A stretch of DNA of 6,811 bases from a bacterium UBA7470 (lineage in GTDB: Bacteria > Pseudomonadota > Gammaproteobacteria > Burkholderiales > Burkholderiaceae_C). The stretch lies in contig DLPA01000161.1 of NCBI GenBank assembly GCA_002479815.1, positions 2,701 through 9,511 of the forward strand, given 5' to 3'. A model generated the notes under the pieces. The model saw only the letters and a list, made by a program, of their open reading frames with translations. It had not been told where the DNA came from and did not search any database. Shown here piece by piece: positions 1 to 6,601 of this stretch (position 1 is its first letter; each line of letters opens with the position of its first letter). A program made the translations under genes and the position numbers.

Positions 1-1359
1 GCCTACTCCATCGACGACTCCAGCACGACCGAGATCGACGATGCCTTGTCGGTGCAGGGCTTGGGCACGGGCACGGTGCGGCTGGGCATTCACATCGCCG
101 CGCCTGCACTGGCCTTGAGTCCCGACACCGCCATCGACGCGGTGGCACGCAGCCGCTTGTCCACCGTTTATATGCCGGGCTACAAAATCACCATGCTGCC
201 CGATGCCGTGGTGCAAACCTACACCCTGCAAGAAGGGCGCGATTGTCCAGCGGTGTCGCTGTATGTCGATTTGGACGAAAGCACATTGGCAGTGAAAGCC
301 ACAGAAAGCCGCGTCGAGCGCGTGCCCATCATCGCCAACTTGCGCCACGACAAGCTGGACGAGGTGTTGCCCGATGCCTTTTTTGACAGCACCGAGGCCA
401 TCACCAACCCCGATGCCCATCCCGCCTTGGCATGGGGTCAAGAGTTACGCTTTTTGTTCCGCCTCGCCAAGCATTTGAAAGCGCAGCGGGAAGCGGTGCG
501 CGGCAAGCCCGAAAACTTCAACCGTCCCGACTACACCTTCAAGCTAGAAGACGTGGGCGATGCGGGGCCGCAGGGCGATGAAACCGTGGTCATCGGCACA
601 CGTCGGCGCGGCTCGCCCTTGGATTTGATCGTGGCAGAGGCCATGATCGTCGCCAACAGCACTTGGGGGCAGTGGCTGGCCGATAGCGGTGTGCCCGGCA
701 TTTACCGCAGCCAAGCCAGCATGGCCCCGGGCGTGAAGGTGCGTATGAGCACCAAGGCACTGCCACACGCGGGCATAGGCGTGCGCTGTTACGCATGGAG
801 CACCTCACCGCTGCGTCGTTACACCGATTTGGTCAACCAATGGCAGATCATCGCTTGCGTTAAAAACGGCCCGACAGCGGCACTGGTTGCGCCCTTCAAA
901 CCCAAAGACACGGCCTTGTTCGCCATCATCAGCGCCTTTGATGCGGCTTACACGGCGTACAACCAGTTCCAAAACGGCATGGAACGCTACTGGACGCTCA
1001 AGCTCTTGCAACAGCAGCAGATGACCGAGCTGGAAGCCACTGTCATCAAAGACGGCGTGGTACGGGCCGATGCCTTGCCTTTGGTCATGAACGTGTTGGG
1101 CGCGGATCATTTGCCACGCCATGCCCGCGTCAAAGTGCGCTTGGGGGCCATCGACGAAATCAGTTTGGATGTCAGCGGTGCGGTGGTGGAACGCTTGGAC
1201 GCAGAAGCACTGCCCAGCGATGCTGAAGAAAACGGGGACGATGAAGTCGAAAACCTGGGCGGCCCCTTAACTATCACGATGGATATAGACGCACAGGAGC
1301 CAAGTACGGCTACCGCTGCCGCGTCATCGTCTGTTTCACCACCTGCAATACAGGGATAA
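1..1359 (+). CDS. RNB-family (RNase II/R type) 3'-5' exoribonuclease, 5'-truncated by window edge
   Basis: This is the C-terminal 452 residues of a processive 3'-5' exoribonuclease that degrades RNA to nucleotides in the cytoplasm. The reading frame is already open at base 1, so the ATG-like codons inside are not the real start. Residue numbers here count from base 1. The RNB metal-binding signature SIDDSSTTEIDDAL lies at residues 3-15, with Asp5, Asp13 and Asp14 matching E. coli RNase II Asp201, Asp209 and Asp210; the Asp207 position is Glu11. The conserved RNA-contacting segment TSPLRRYTD is at 268-276, and MERYW at 327-331 ends the RNB domain. Residues about 343-399 look like a degenerate S1 domain, followed by an acidic, then Ala/Ser-rich tail. 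The N-terminal cold-shock-like region, probably about 200 residues, lies outside the window. The stop codon abuts the next start, which suggests one operon. Whether it is closer to rnb or rnr cannot be decided from this fragment. Confidence 0.93.
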   Translation, partial: AYSIDDSSTTEIDDALSVQGLGTGTVRLGIHIAAPALALSPDTAIDAVARSRLSTVYMPGYKITMLPDAVVQTYTLQEGRDCPAVSLYVDLDESTLAVKATESRVERVPIIANLRHDKLDEVLPDAFFDSTEAITNPDAHPALAWGQELRFLFRLAKHLKAQREAVRGKPENFNRPDYTFKLEDVGDAGPQGDETVVIGTRRRGSPLDLIVAEAMIVANSTWGQWLADSGVPGIYRSQASMAPGVKVRMSTKALPHAGIGVRCYAWSTSPLRRYTDLVNQWQIIACVKNGPTAALVAPFKPKDTALFAIISAFDAAYTAYNQFQNGMERYWTLKLLQQQQMTELEATVIKDGVVRADALPLVMNVLGADHLPRHARVKVRLGAIDEISLDVSGAVVERLDAEALPSDAEENGDDEVENLGGPLTITMDIDAQEPSTATAAASSSVSPPAIQG

Positions 1360-2307
1360 TTGTTTGCCGTGAACGCTGTCACTTCTGCCCCTTCTGCTGC
1401 TGTTGTCCCGGCTTCTGCTGCAACCGCTTCTCCTTCCACCCGCTTACGGGCGTGGTCGCTGGATCGCGCCAATAGTACGCTGTATGCGGCTTTGGCTCTG
1501 TCGGTGTTGGCTCATGCGGTGTTATTAACCATACGCTTTATTGATCCTGAGGCGTTCAAACGTGTGTTTGAGGACGTGCCGCTGGAAGTTGTATTGGTCA
1601 ATGCACACAGCCAAGAACGGCCAGACAAGCCGCAAGCCATTGCGCAAACGTCCTTGCTTGGGGGTGGTGAAGCACAGGCGGGACGCGCGACCTCTCCTGT
1701 GCCTGTGGCCAGTATCGCACGGTCTGGCGACACGCTAGAAGAAGATGAGGACAAGCTTGAAGCCCTCAAAGTCCAGCAATCACAGTTGCTGGCAACCTTA
1801 AAAAAAGAGCTGGCCACCTTACCGCCTCCTGATCCTAAAGCGCAGCAAAAAGATGTGGCAGCGCAAGAGCGAGAGCTGCAACGTCAACGGCTGATTAAGC
1901 TGGTGGCAGAGATCGAAAAACGGATCAACGAAGAAAACGCCCGCCCACGCAAACGCTTCATCGGCCCTTCGACCCGCGAAGAAGTCTATGCCCTGTATTA
2001 CGACACGCTGCGGCGCAAAATCGAAGACTATGGCACGCGCAACTTCCCCCAAGCCGCAGGCAAAAAACTCTATGGCGAGTTGACCATGGCGATCACGGTC
2101 AACCATGACGGCCAAGTGTTGGCGACCGATATTGTGCAAACCTCGTCGCAAATGGTGCTGGATCGCCGTGCCGAAGCCTTGGTTCGGGGTTTGAGCTTTG
2201 AAGACTTCAACCGAGAAATGCGACGCAAGGCCGACCAAATTGTCGTCGTTTCACGCTTTAAATTCACCCGCGACGATACCCTCAGCACCACGCTGACCAG
2301 CCAATAA
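1360..2307 (+). CDS. TonB-family energy-transducer-like protein with coiled-coil linker
   Basis: This is a predicted inner-membrane-anchored periplasmic protein of 315 residues. After a cytoplasmic Ala/Ser/Pro-rich stretch (1-37) there is one transmembrane helix at about 40-60. It carries Ser48 and His52 in the SxxxH spacing of the TonB anchor that contacts ExbB/ExbD. The linker (about 100-200) is not the usual Pro-Lys repeat. It is rich in Glu, Lys, Gln and Leu, with heptad-like stretches at about 125-150 and 165-190, more like TolA. The C-terminal part (about 205-305) has the TonB-fold pattern: a helix with YALYYDTLRRKIEDYG, then FP, strands around YGELTMAITVNHDGQV, a helix with RRAEALVRGL, and a last strand IVVVSRFKF. 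No exbB or exbD is nearby. Start: TTG at 1360 abuts the upstream stop and has AGGGA at 1352-1356; GTG at 1369 would give 312 residues and is nearly as likely. TonB, TolA-like or polarity-protein roles are all possible. Confidence 0.8.
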   Translation: MFAVNAVTSAPSAAVVPASAATASPSTRLRAWSLDRANSTLYAALALSVLAHAVLLTIRFIDPEAFKRVFEDVPLEVVLVNAHSQERPDKPQAIAQTSLLGGGEAQAGRATSPVPVASIARSGDTLEEDEDKLEALKVQQSQLLATLKKELATLPPPDPKAQQKDVAAQERELQRQRLIKLVAEIEKRINEENARPRKRFIGPSTREEVYALYYDTLRRKIEDYGTRNFPQAAGKKLYGELTMAITVNHDGQVLATDIVQTSSQMVLDRRAEALVRGLSFEDFNREMRRKADQIVVVSRFKFTRDDTLSTTLTSQ

Positions 2308-2318
2308 GAGCATCCATC

Positions 2319-3236
2319 TTGAGCGCCAGCCACAACGCCACCGAGTGGCAAGACTTGTTTCCTGCCCGCACCCAAGACAGCCCCGCACGCTATGCCGTGC
2401 TGGGCAACCCCATTGCCCACAGCCGTTCGCCGTGGATACACAGCCGTTTTGCAGAACTCACCGGCCATGCCGTGCAGTATGAACGCGAGCTGGTGCCTTT
2501 GGATGGTTTTGCTGCCACGCTGCAAGCCCTGATCGCGGCAGGTCTGCATGGGTGCAATGTCACCGTGCCCTTTAAGTTTGAGGCTTTTGCTGCTGCGACC
2601 CACACTACGGAGCGTGCCCAACTCGCCTCCGCTTGCAACACGCTGGTATTCAGTGACGCAGGCATTTTGGGCGACAACACCGACGGCGAAGGACTGGTGC
2701 GTGACTTGACCCTTCATGCCCAACACACACTGCAAGGGCAGCGCATCTTGCTCTTAGGCGCAGGCGGTGCGGGGGCGGGTGTGTTGGGGCCTTTGTTGCA
2801 GCAGCATCCCCGTCAACTGGTGGTTTGTAACCGCACCCATGCCCGCGCGGTGGACTTGGTGCAAACGCATCGCACCTATGCCCAACAGCAAGGGTGTGAG
2901 ATTCTGGCGCTAGAGAAAGAACAGCTAGAAGCCGACTTTGATGTGGTCATCAATGCAACGGCCAGCAGCTTGAGTGGGGCAGAGCCGCCTTGTCCCACCT
3001 CGGTACTGCGTGCGGGCACGTTGGCGGTGGATTTGATGTACGGTGCAGCCGCACGACCTTTTTTGGACTGGGCACAAGCCCACGGCGCACACACGCGCGA
3101 TGGCCTGGGCATGCTGGTCGAACAGGCGGCGGTGGCCTTTGAACGCTGGCGCGGCATCGCCCCTCCCAGTGCCCAAGTCTTGGACGAATTGGCGATGGTG
3201 GTGGCAAGTTCAGTGGGGACGCTTGCTAAGTCCTGA
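2319..3236 (+). CDS. aroE: Shikimate dehydrogenase (NADP+)
   Basis: The enzyme reduces 3-dehydroshikimate to shikimate with NADPH, the fourth step of the shikimate pathway to aromatic amino acids, in the cytoplasm. The protein is 305 residues, slightly longer than the usual 270-290 because of a poorly conserved N-terminal extension of about 23 residues. The substrate-binding SRSP is at 35-38. NVTVPFK at 80-86 carries the catalytic Lys86, and GDNTDGEG at 118-125 carries the partner Asp122. The NADP-binding glycine loop GAGGAG is at 147-152, and NRT at 171-173 is the NADP-preferring basic motif. The late motif DGLGMLVEQAA near the C-terminus is also present. The start is a TTG with GAG 8 bases upstream, 11 bases after the preceding stop. 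No ATG lies before the conserved RYAVLGNP, so a non-ATG start is required; which one is less sure. It probably shares a transcript with its neighbours. Confidence 0.95.
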   Translation: MSASHNATEWQDLFPARTQDSPARYAVLGNPIAHSRSPWIHSRFAELTGHAVQYERELVPLDGFAATLQALIAAGLHGCNVTVPFKFEAFAAATHTTERAQLASACNTLVFSDAGILGDNTDGEGLVRDLTLHAQHTLQGQRILLLGAGGAGAGVLGPLLQQHPRQLVVCNRTHARAVDLVQTHRTYAQQQGCEILALEKEQLEADFDVVINATASSLSGAEPPCPTSVLRAGTLAVDLMYGAAARPFLDWAQAHGAHTRDGLGMLVEQAAVAFERWRGIAPPSAQVLDELAMVVASSVGTLAKS

Positions 3237-3250
3237 GCCAGCGTCGAGAA

Positions 3251-3997
3251 ATGTCGTCTCCAATAGCGGGTTTGTGGCGTGCCTTGGGTCGTTTTGTGCT
3301 GGCTTTGCTGTGCATGGTCGTGCTGCTGCACGTGTTTTTTGCGCTGCGCATCGCTTTGCTGGTATGGATCAACCCTGAAAGCTCGGCCTTCATGCGCAGC
3401 GAGATCGTACGTCGCGTGCAAGCCTCCCCACCGCCCGAAGGCGCATGGTCACAGCATTGGCAGCCGCTGGAGCGCATCTCACCTCATTTGCAACGCGCGG
3501 TCATTGCGGCAGAAGACGACGGTTTCAGCCGTCATACGGGTGTTGAGTGGCATGCTATGGAGTCGGCATGGCAACGCAACCGCCAACGCAGTGAACAAGC
3601 GCAAAGAAAAGGCTTGTCTGCCCCAGAAAAATTGGTGGGCGGCTCCACCATCACTCAACAATTGGCGAAGAACCTGTTGTTGTCGGGGGAGCGTCATTTA
3701 TGGCGCAAGGGACAAGAGTTGCTGCTGACGTTCGCCCTAGAAGCCCTGCTGGACAAACGCCGTATTTTGGAAATCTACCTCAACAGTGTCGAATGGGGCG
3801 ATGGTGTTTTTGGTGCAGAAGCTGCCGCTCAGCGTTACTTTGGCGTGCGTGCGCATCAACTCAAGCCGGAACAAGCCGCTCGTTTGGCGGTGATGTTACC
3901 TGCCCCAAAGTTGTTCGAACAACGCCCCGATTCAGCGTATCTCAAACGCCGCACAGCCCTGGTTTTGGGGCGAATGAGCGCTGCCGTTTTACCTTGA
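3251..3997 (+). CDS. mtgA: Monofunctional biosynthetic peptidoglycan transglycosylase (GT51)
   Basis: This enzyme polymerises lipid II into glycan strands on the periplasmic face of the inner membrane and releases undecaprenyl diphosphate. The protein has 248 residues, typical for MtgA, and has no transpeptidase domain. One N-terminal transmembrane anchor spans about 12-40. GT51 motifs appear in order: AAEDDGF at 86-92 with catalytic donor-side Glu88, GGSTITQQLAKN at 130-141, RKGQE at 152-156, and EIYLNSVEWG at 174-183 with the second conserved acidic position at Glu181. FGAEAAAQRYFG and the late QAARLAVMLPAP also fit. The start is ATG, 14 bases after aroE, with only a weak purine stretch (GAGAA) just upstream. 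It is the last gene of the + strand cluster and converges on a PAP2 phosphatase. Confidence 0.96.
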   Translation: MSSPIAGLWRALGRFVLALLCMVVLLHVFFALRIALLVWINPESSAFMRSEIVRRVQASPPPEGAWSQHWQPLERISPHLQRAVIAAEDDGFSRHTGVEWHAMESAWQRNRQRSEQAQRKGLSAPEKLVGGSTITQQLAKNLLLSGERHLWRKGQELLLTFALEALLDKRRILEIYLNSVEWGDGVFGAEAAAQRYFGVRAHQLKPEQAARLAVMLPAPKLFEQRPDSAYLKRRTALVLGRMSAAVLP

Positions 3998-4021
3998 ACT
4001 AAAGCCGCGCTTTGACACGAC
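3998..4021. terminator. Possible bidirectional terminator between mtgA and the PAP2 gene
   Basis: The 24 bases between two convergent stop codons contain a perfect small dyad, AAAGC (4001-4005), loop CGC, GCTTT (4009-4013). Because the stem ends in AAA/TTT it presents a short U-stretch on both strands. The stem is only five pairs and the T-run is three, so termination would be weak. Position between convergent genes is the main support. Confidence 0.3.
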
Positions 4022-4609
4022 TCAGGCAAGCAAGAAGAGCTGACTTGCCCCCCAACCCAGCAGTCCACCTAAACACAAGCCTACCACCACATCAGACACA
4101 AAATGAGCACCAGCATACACCCTGGCCCAAGCCGTCGCCACGCTCAAGACCAGCACAGACCACCACACTTGTGGCAGCAATAAGGGTGCATATGCCAACA
4201 TTCCCACCAAAAACCCCATCACGATGGCGTGTGCGCTGGGAAAGCCTCCACGCGGCCCGTGCTGTAAATGATTGGGACACAGCCCCATTGCAAACGGACG
4301 TGGCACAGGCCAGCGTCGGGTGATGCGTTTGACCACCCATTGCACCACGCCTGATAAAAGCAGCGCGCCCAAAACCCATCCCCACAAGGACATTTGCATC
4401 ATCAGTTGCCCCAATAGCAGGAGGGTCATGAGTACCCAAGACCATTTGGCGATGGCTTTGGCGACGCTGACGCTCCAAGCAGTGGCAGACGGCCCCGCGC
4501 CCAGCAGGGCAAACACCTGCCTATCCCAATATTGCCACGTCGATGAAAACGCGACCGTTGTGACAGGTAAAGAAGCATCAACCACATCAACAGAATCAGA
4601 CGAGTCCAT
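4022..4609 (-). CDS. PAP2-superfamily membrane phosphatase, BcrC/undecaprenyl-diphosphatase-like
   Basis: This is a predicted polytopic inner-membrane phosphatase of 195 residues, likely acting on a lipid phosphate. Hydrophobic segments lie at about 57-73, 76-93, 128-145, 148-162 and 172-194. The three catalytic motifs are present: motif 1 as K94...RPF (104-106), motif 2 as FPSAHA (123-128) with acid/base His127, and motif 3 as ARVYAGAHFVSD (162-173) with nucleophile His169, Arg163 and Asp173. The RPFAMGL context and GFPSAHA resemble BcrC-type undecaprenyl diphosphate phosphatases, but the substrate cannot be proved. Motif 1 has nine residues between Lys and Arg-Pro rather than the usual six. 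The first about 20 residues are Asp/Ser/Val-rich and look like an unconserved extension. An in-frame stop a few codons upstream limits the start to this ATG or an internal one, and no clear ribosome-binding site is visible. It lies downstream of rpiA on the same strand and converges on mtgA. Confidence 0.87.
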   Translation of the reverse strand: MDSSDSVDVVDASLPVTTVAFSSTWQYWDRQVFALLGAGPSATAWSVSVAKAIAKWSWVLMTLLLLGQLMMQMSLWGWVLGALLLSGVVQWVVKRITRRWPVPRPFAMGLCPNHLQHGPRGGFPSAHAIVMGFLVGMLAYAPLLLPQVWWSVLVLSVATAWARVYAGAHFVSDVVVGLCLGGLLGWGASQLFLLA

Positions 4610-4701
4610 ACCAGCGCCACATCAAATGTCAGAAATTCTGTAATATAAAAAGCGTATATGACCAGTTGATGAAATCGCTGAAACCAAGCGCACATTCAAA
4701 C
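4610..4701 (-). promoter_or_regulatory. rpiA-PAP2 gap with possible -10 element and short dyad
   Basis: The 92-base gap upstream of the PAP2 gene is richer in A+T than its flanks. Read on the minus strand it contains TATATT (five of six matches to TATAAT), but no good -35 at normal spacing. Just downstream lies a perfect odd dyad, CAGAA-A-TTCTG (4630-4640), which could be an operator or chance. The PAP2 gene may have its own promoter here or simply be cotranscribed with rpiA. There is no terminator-like hairpin with a T-run after rpiA. Confidence 0.22.
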
Positions 4702-5412
4702 TCAATACGGTATCGTCTTTACACCCGTCGCCGTGCCCATCAAACACACTTGCGCTTTTTGATGGGCAAACACGCCTACCGTTACCACGCCGGGCCATTG
4801 GTTGACCAGCGACTCAAAGGCCAGTGGGTCGGTGATGTGCAAGCCCGTCACGTCCAAAATATGCTGTCCGTTGTCGGTCACCAAAGGCTGGCCGTCTTTT
4901 TGGCGCACGCGGGCCTCGCCGCCCAAGGCCGCAAACTGGCGGGCAATGCGCTGTGTCGCCATAGGAATGACTTCTACAGGCAAGGGAAAACGGCCCAAGG
5001 CCGTTACCAGTTTGCTTTCATCGACGATGCAAATGAACTGCGTTGCTTGCGCAGCCACGATTTTTTCGCGTGTCAGTGCTGCACCGCCACCCTTGACCAT
5101 ATAGCCTTGGCTGTCGATTTCGTCTGCGCCGTCGATGTACACGTCCAGCGACTCGACCTCATTGGCATCAAACACCGGAATACCCAAGGCTTGCAAGCGT
5201 TGCGTCGAAGCGACCGAGCTGGACACAGCGCCCTTGATCTGGTCTTTCATCGTCCCCAAAGCGGTGATGAAATGATTGACCGTTGAGCCTGTACCCACGC
5301 CGATGATGGTGTTGGGCCGCACATAGGCCAAAGCGGCTTGACCCACAAGGGCTTTGAGTTCGTCTTGCGTCAGAGAAGGAGCGGTGGATGCGGATGTGGA
5401 TGCGGTGTTCAT
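4702..5412 (-). CDS. rpiA: Ribose-5-phosphate isomerase A
   Basis: The enzyme interconverts ribose-5-phosphate and ribulose-5-phosphate in the non-oxidative pentose phosphate pathway, feeding PRPP, nucleotides and erythrose-4-phosphate. From the ATG the protein has 236 residues, a little longer than E. coli RpiA (219) because of a Thr/Ser/Ala-rich N-terminus of about 13 residues. Motifs in order: GVGTGSTVNHF (38-48, phosphate loop), SSSVAST (64-70), YIDGADEID (92-100), KGGGAALTREK (107-117), and DESKLV further on. Asp94, Asp97, Lys107 and Glu116 align with E. coli Asp81, Asp84, Lys94 and Glu103 at a constant offset of 13. The C-terminus GVKTIPY also fits the family. A TTG at 5433 would add seven residues (MLLTFLA); I prefer the ATG because it gives a family-like length, although neither start has a clear ribosome-binding site. 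It is divergent from pyrD and is followed by the PAP2 gene. Confidence 0.95.
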   Translation of the reverse strand: MNTASTSASTAPSLTQDELKALVGQAALAYVRPNTIIGVGTGSTVNHFITALGTMKDQIKGAVSSSVASTQRLQALGIPVFDANEVESLDVYIDGADEIDSQGYMVKGGGAALTREKIVAAQATQFICIVDESKLVTALGRFPLPVEVIPMATQRIARQFAALGGEARVRQKDGQPLVTDNGQHILDVTGLHITDPLAFESLVNQWPGVVTVGVFAHQKAQVCLMGTATGVKTIPY

Positions 5413-5511
5413 GGCTAGAAAAGTCAACAACAAAAAAGTAGTGCAACAAAAACCCGCGTTTTACGCGGAAAATGACAGGTTGACCCATATCAAAACTGTT
5501 GCGATTATCCA
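5413..5511. promoter_or_regulatory. Divergent rpiA/pyrD intergenic region
   Basis: These 99 bases must hold the start signals for two divergent genes unless promoters lie inside coding sequence. On the plus strand TTGACC (5480-5485) and GATTAT (5503-5508) are separated by 17 bases, matching the sigma-70 consensus at nine of twelve positions. The -10 ends three bases before the pyrD ATG. On the minus strand TTGATA is a five-of-six -35 match, but no fitting -10 follows it. A hairpin sits in the middle and is listed separately. No strong Shine-Dalgarno is visible for either gene. Confidence 0.4.
5448..5468 (-). terminator. Terminator-like hairpin upstream of rpiA (possible attenuator)
   Basis: A perfect six-pair stem CCGCGT (5454-5459) / ACGCGG (5463-5468) closes a three-base loop. 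Read toward rpiA, the GC-rich stem is followed after one G by five T residues (5452-5448), and a second T6 run lies at 5437-5432. This is the layout of a short intrinsic terminator, 41 bases before the rpiA ATG. It could attenuate rpiA or stop antisense transcription coming out of pyrD. Read toward pyrD no T-run follows the stem. Confidence 0.4.
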
Positions 5512-6597
5512 ATGCCGCTCTTGCCTTATCCCTTTGCCCGTGCCGTGTTGTTTGGCATGGACCCCGAACATGCCCACGAACTGACCCTCAACACCATCGC
5601 TGCCGGACAAAACACGCCTCTGCAATGGGCATGGTGCAGCCCGCGTGTCGATGACCCCGTCACCGTGGCGGGCGTGCCCTTTCCCAACCGCGTGGGCTTG
5701 GCGGCGGGCTTGGATAAAAACGCCCGCTGCATCGACGGCTTGGGTGCGATGGGATTTGGCTTTGTCGAGGTGGGCACAGTCACCCCCAAAGCACAGCCCG
5801 GCAACCCCAAGCCCCGCATGTTCCGCTTGCCCGAGGCCCACGCCCTCATCAACCGACTGGGCTTCAACAACGACGGGCTGGATGCTTTCTTGGCCCATGT
5901 CCAACGCGCCAAATGCCGCCGTGCAGGCAGCCCTCATCCCATGCGACTGGGCTTGAACATCGGGAAAAACGCCACCACGCCCATCGAAGAAGCCACCAGC
6001 GACTACCTGACGTGCTTGGAAGGGGTCTATCCCTACGCCGATTACGTCACGGTCAACATCTCCAGCCCCAACACCAAAAATTTGCGTGCCCTGCAAAGTG
6101 ATGAGGCACTCGATCAACTGCTGGGCGCACTGTCCGAGCGCCGCGAACTGTTGGCGCAGCGCCACGGCAAAGCCATTCCGCTGTTCGTCAAAATCGCACC
6201 CGATTTGGATGGGGCACAAGTCCAGACCATCGCCCACACCTTGCGCCGCTATGGGCTGGATGCAGCAGGTCAACCCAACCAACATTGGGGTGTGATCGCC
6301 ACCAACACCACCCTCGATCGCAGCGCCGTCACGGGCATGACTCATGCAGCAGAAACCGGCGGCTTATCCGGTCGCCCTGTACTGGAAAAAAGCAATGCCG
6401 TCATCCGCCAACTTCGCGCTGCCTTGGGCGCAGGCTTTCCCATCATCGGGGTCGGCGGGGTGATGAGCGCCCAAGATGCGGTCAGCAAAATCCAGGCCGG
6501 TGCAGACTTGGTGCAGATTTACACAGGCTTGATCTACCAAGGCCCCAGTTTGGTGACTGCATCGGCCAAAGCCATTCAAGCGCACTATCAAAAATAA
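5512..6597 (+). CDS. pyrD: Dihydroorotate dehydrogenase (quinone), class 2
   Basis: This FMN enzyme oxidises dihydroorotate to orotate in pyrimidine synthesis and passes electrons to membrane ubiquinone. The 361-residue protein has the class 2 N-terminal extension LLPYPFARAVLFGMDPEHAHEL (3-24), which forms the membrane-associated quinone tunnel and is missing from class 1 enzymes. Core motifs: GLAAGLDKN (62-70), VGTVTPKAQPGNPKPR (87-102), INRLGFNN (113-120), LGLNIGKN (146-153), and NISSPNT (182-188). Ser185 is the class 2 catalytic base, equivalent to E. coli Ser175. VKIAPDLD, IATNTTLDRS, GGLSGRP, IIGVGG and the phosphate-binding LVQIYTGLIYQGP complete the barrel. The start is ATG at 5512, giving the family-like N-terminus, but there is no visible Shine-Dalgarno; TTG at 5521 would give a shorter, E. 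coli-like start. The gene ends in tandem stops TAA TAG and is divergent from rpiA. Confidence 0.97.
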   Translation: MPLLPYPFARAVLFGMDPEHAHELTLNTIAAGQNTPLQWAWCSPRVDDPVTVAGVPFPNRVGLAAGLDKNARCIDGLGAMGFGFVEVGTVTPKAQPGNPKPRMFRLPEAHALINRLGFNNDGLDAFLAHVQRAKCRRAGSPHPMRLGLNIGKNATTPIEEATSDYLTCLEGVYPYADYVTVNISSPNTKNLRALQSDEALDQLLGALSERRELLAQRHGKAIPLFVKIAPDLDGAQVQTIAHTLRRYGLDAAGQPNQHWGVIATNTTLDRSAVTGMTHAAETGGLSGRPVLEKSNAVIRQLRAALGAGFPIIGVGGVMSAQDAVSKIQAGADLVQIYTGLIYQGPSLVTASAKAIQAHYQK

Positions 6598-6601
6598 TAG
6601 T

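Noticed and set aside
46..48. TTG at 46 as the start of the RNB gene
   Set aside because: The conserved catalytic motif lies before it in the same open frame, so the gene begins left of the window.
2070..2735. A 221-codon open frame on the minus strand across the TonB-like and aroE genes
   Set aside because: It crosses the junction of two well-supported genes and its translation matches no family I recognise.
4426..4695. A minus-strand frame overlapping the PAP2 N-terminus with a hydrophobic stretch (LILLMWLMLLYL)
   Set aside because: I considered a frameshift that would give the PAP2 protein an extra membrane segment. The hydrophobic run arises from the T-rich shifted reading of the Asp/Ser/Val codons, and the frame continues without PAP2 motifs, so I keep the simple start.
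4666..5286. A 206-codon open frame on the plus strand opposite rpiA
   Set aside because: It is antisense to rpiA, whose catalytic residues are all intact; the translation is basic and without motifs.
5461..6345. A 294-codon open frame on the minus strand opposite pyrD
   Set aside because: It lies antisense to an unmistakable pyrD, has no recognisable motifs, and is the usual result of codon bias in G+C-rich genes.
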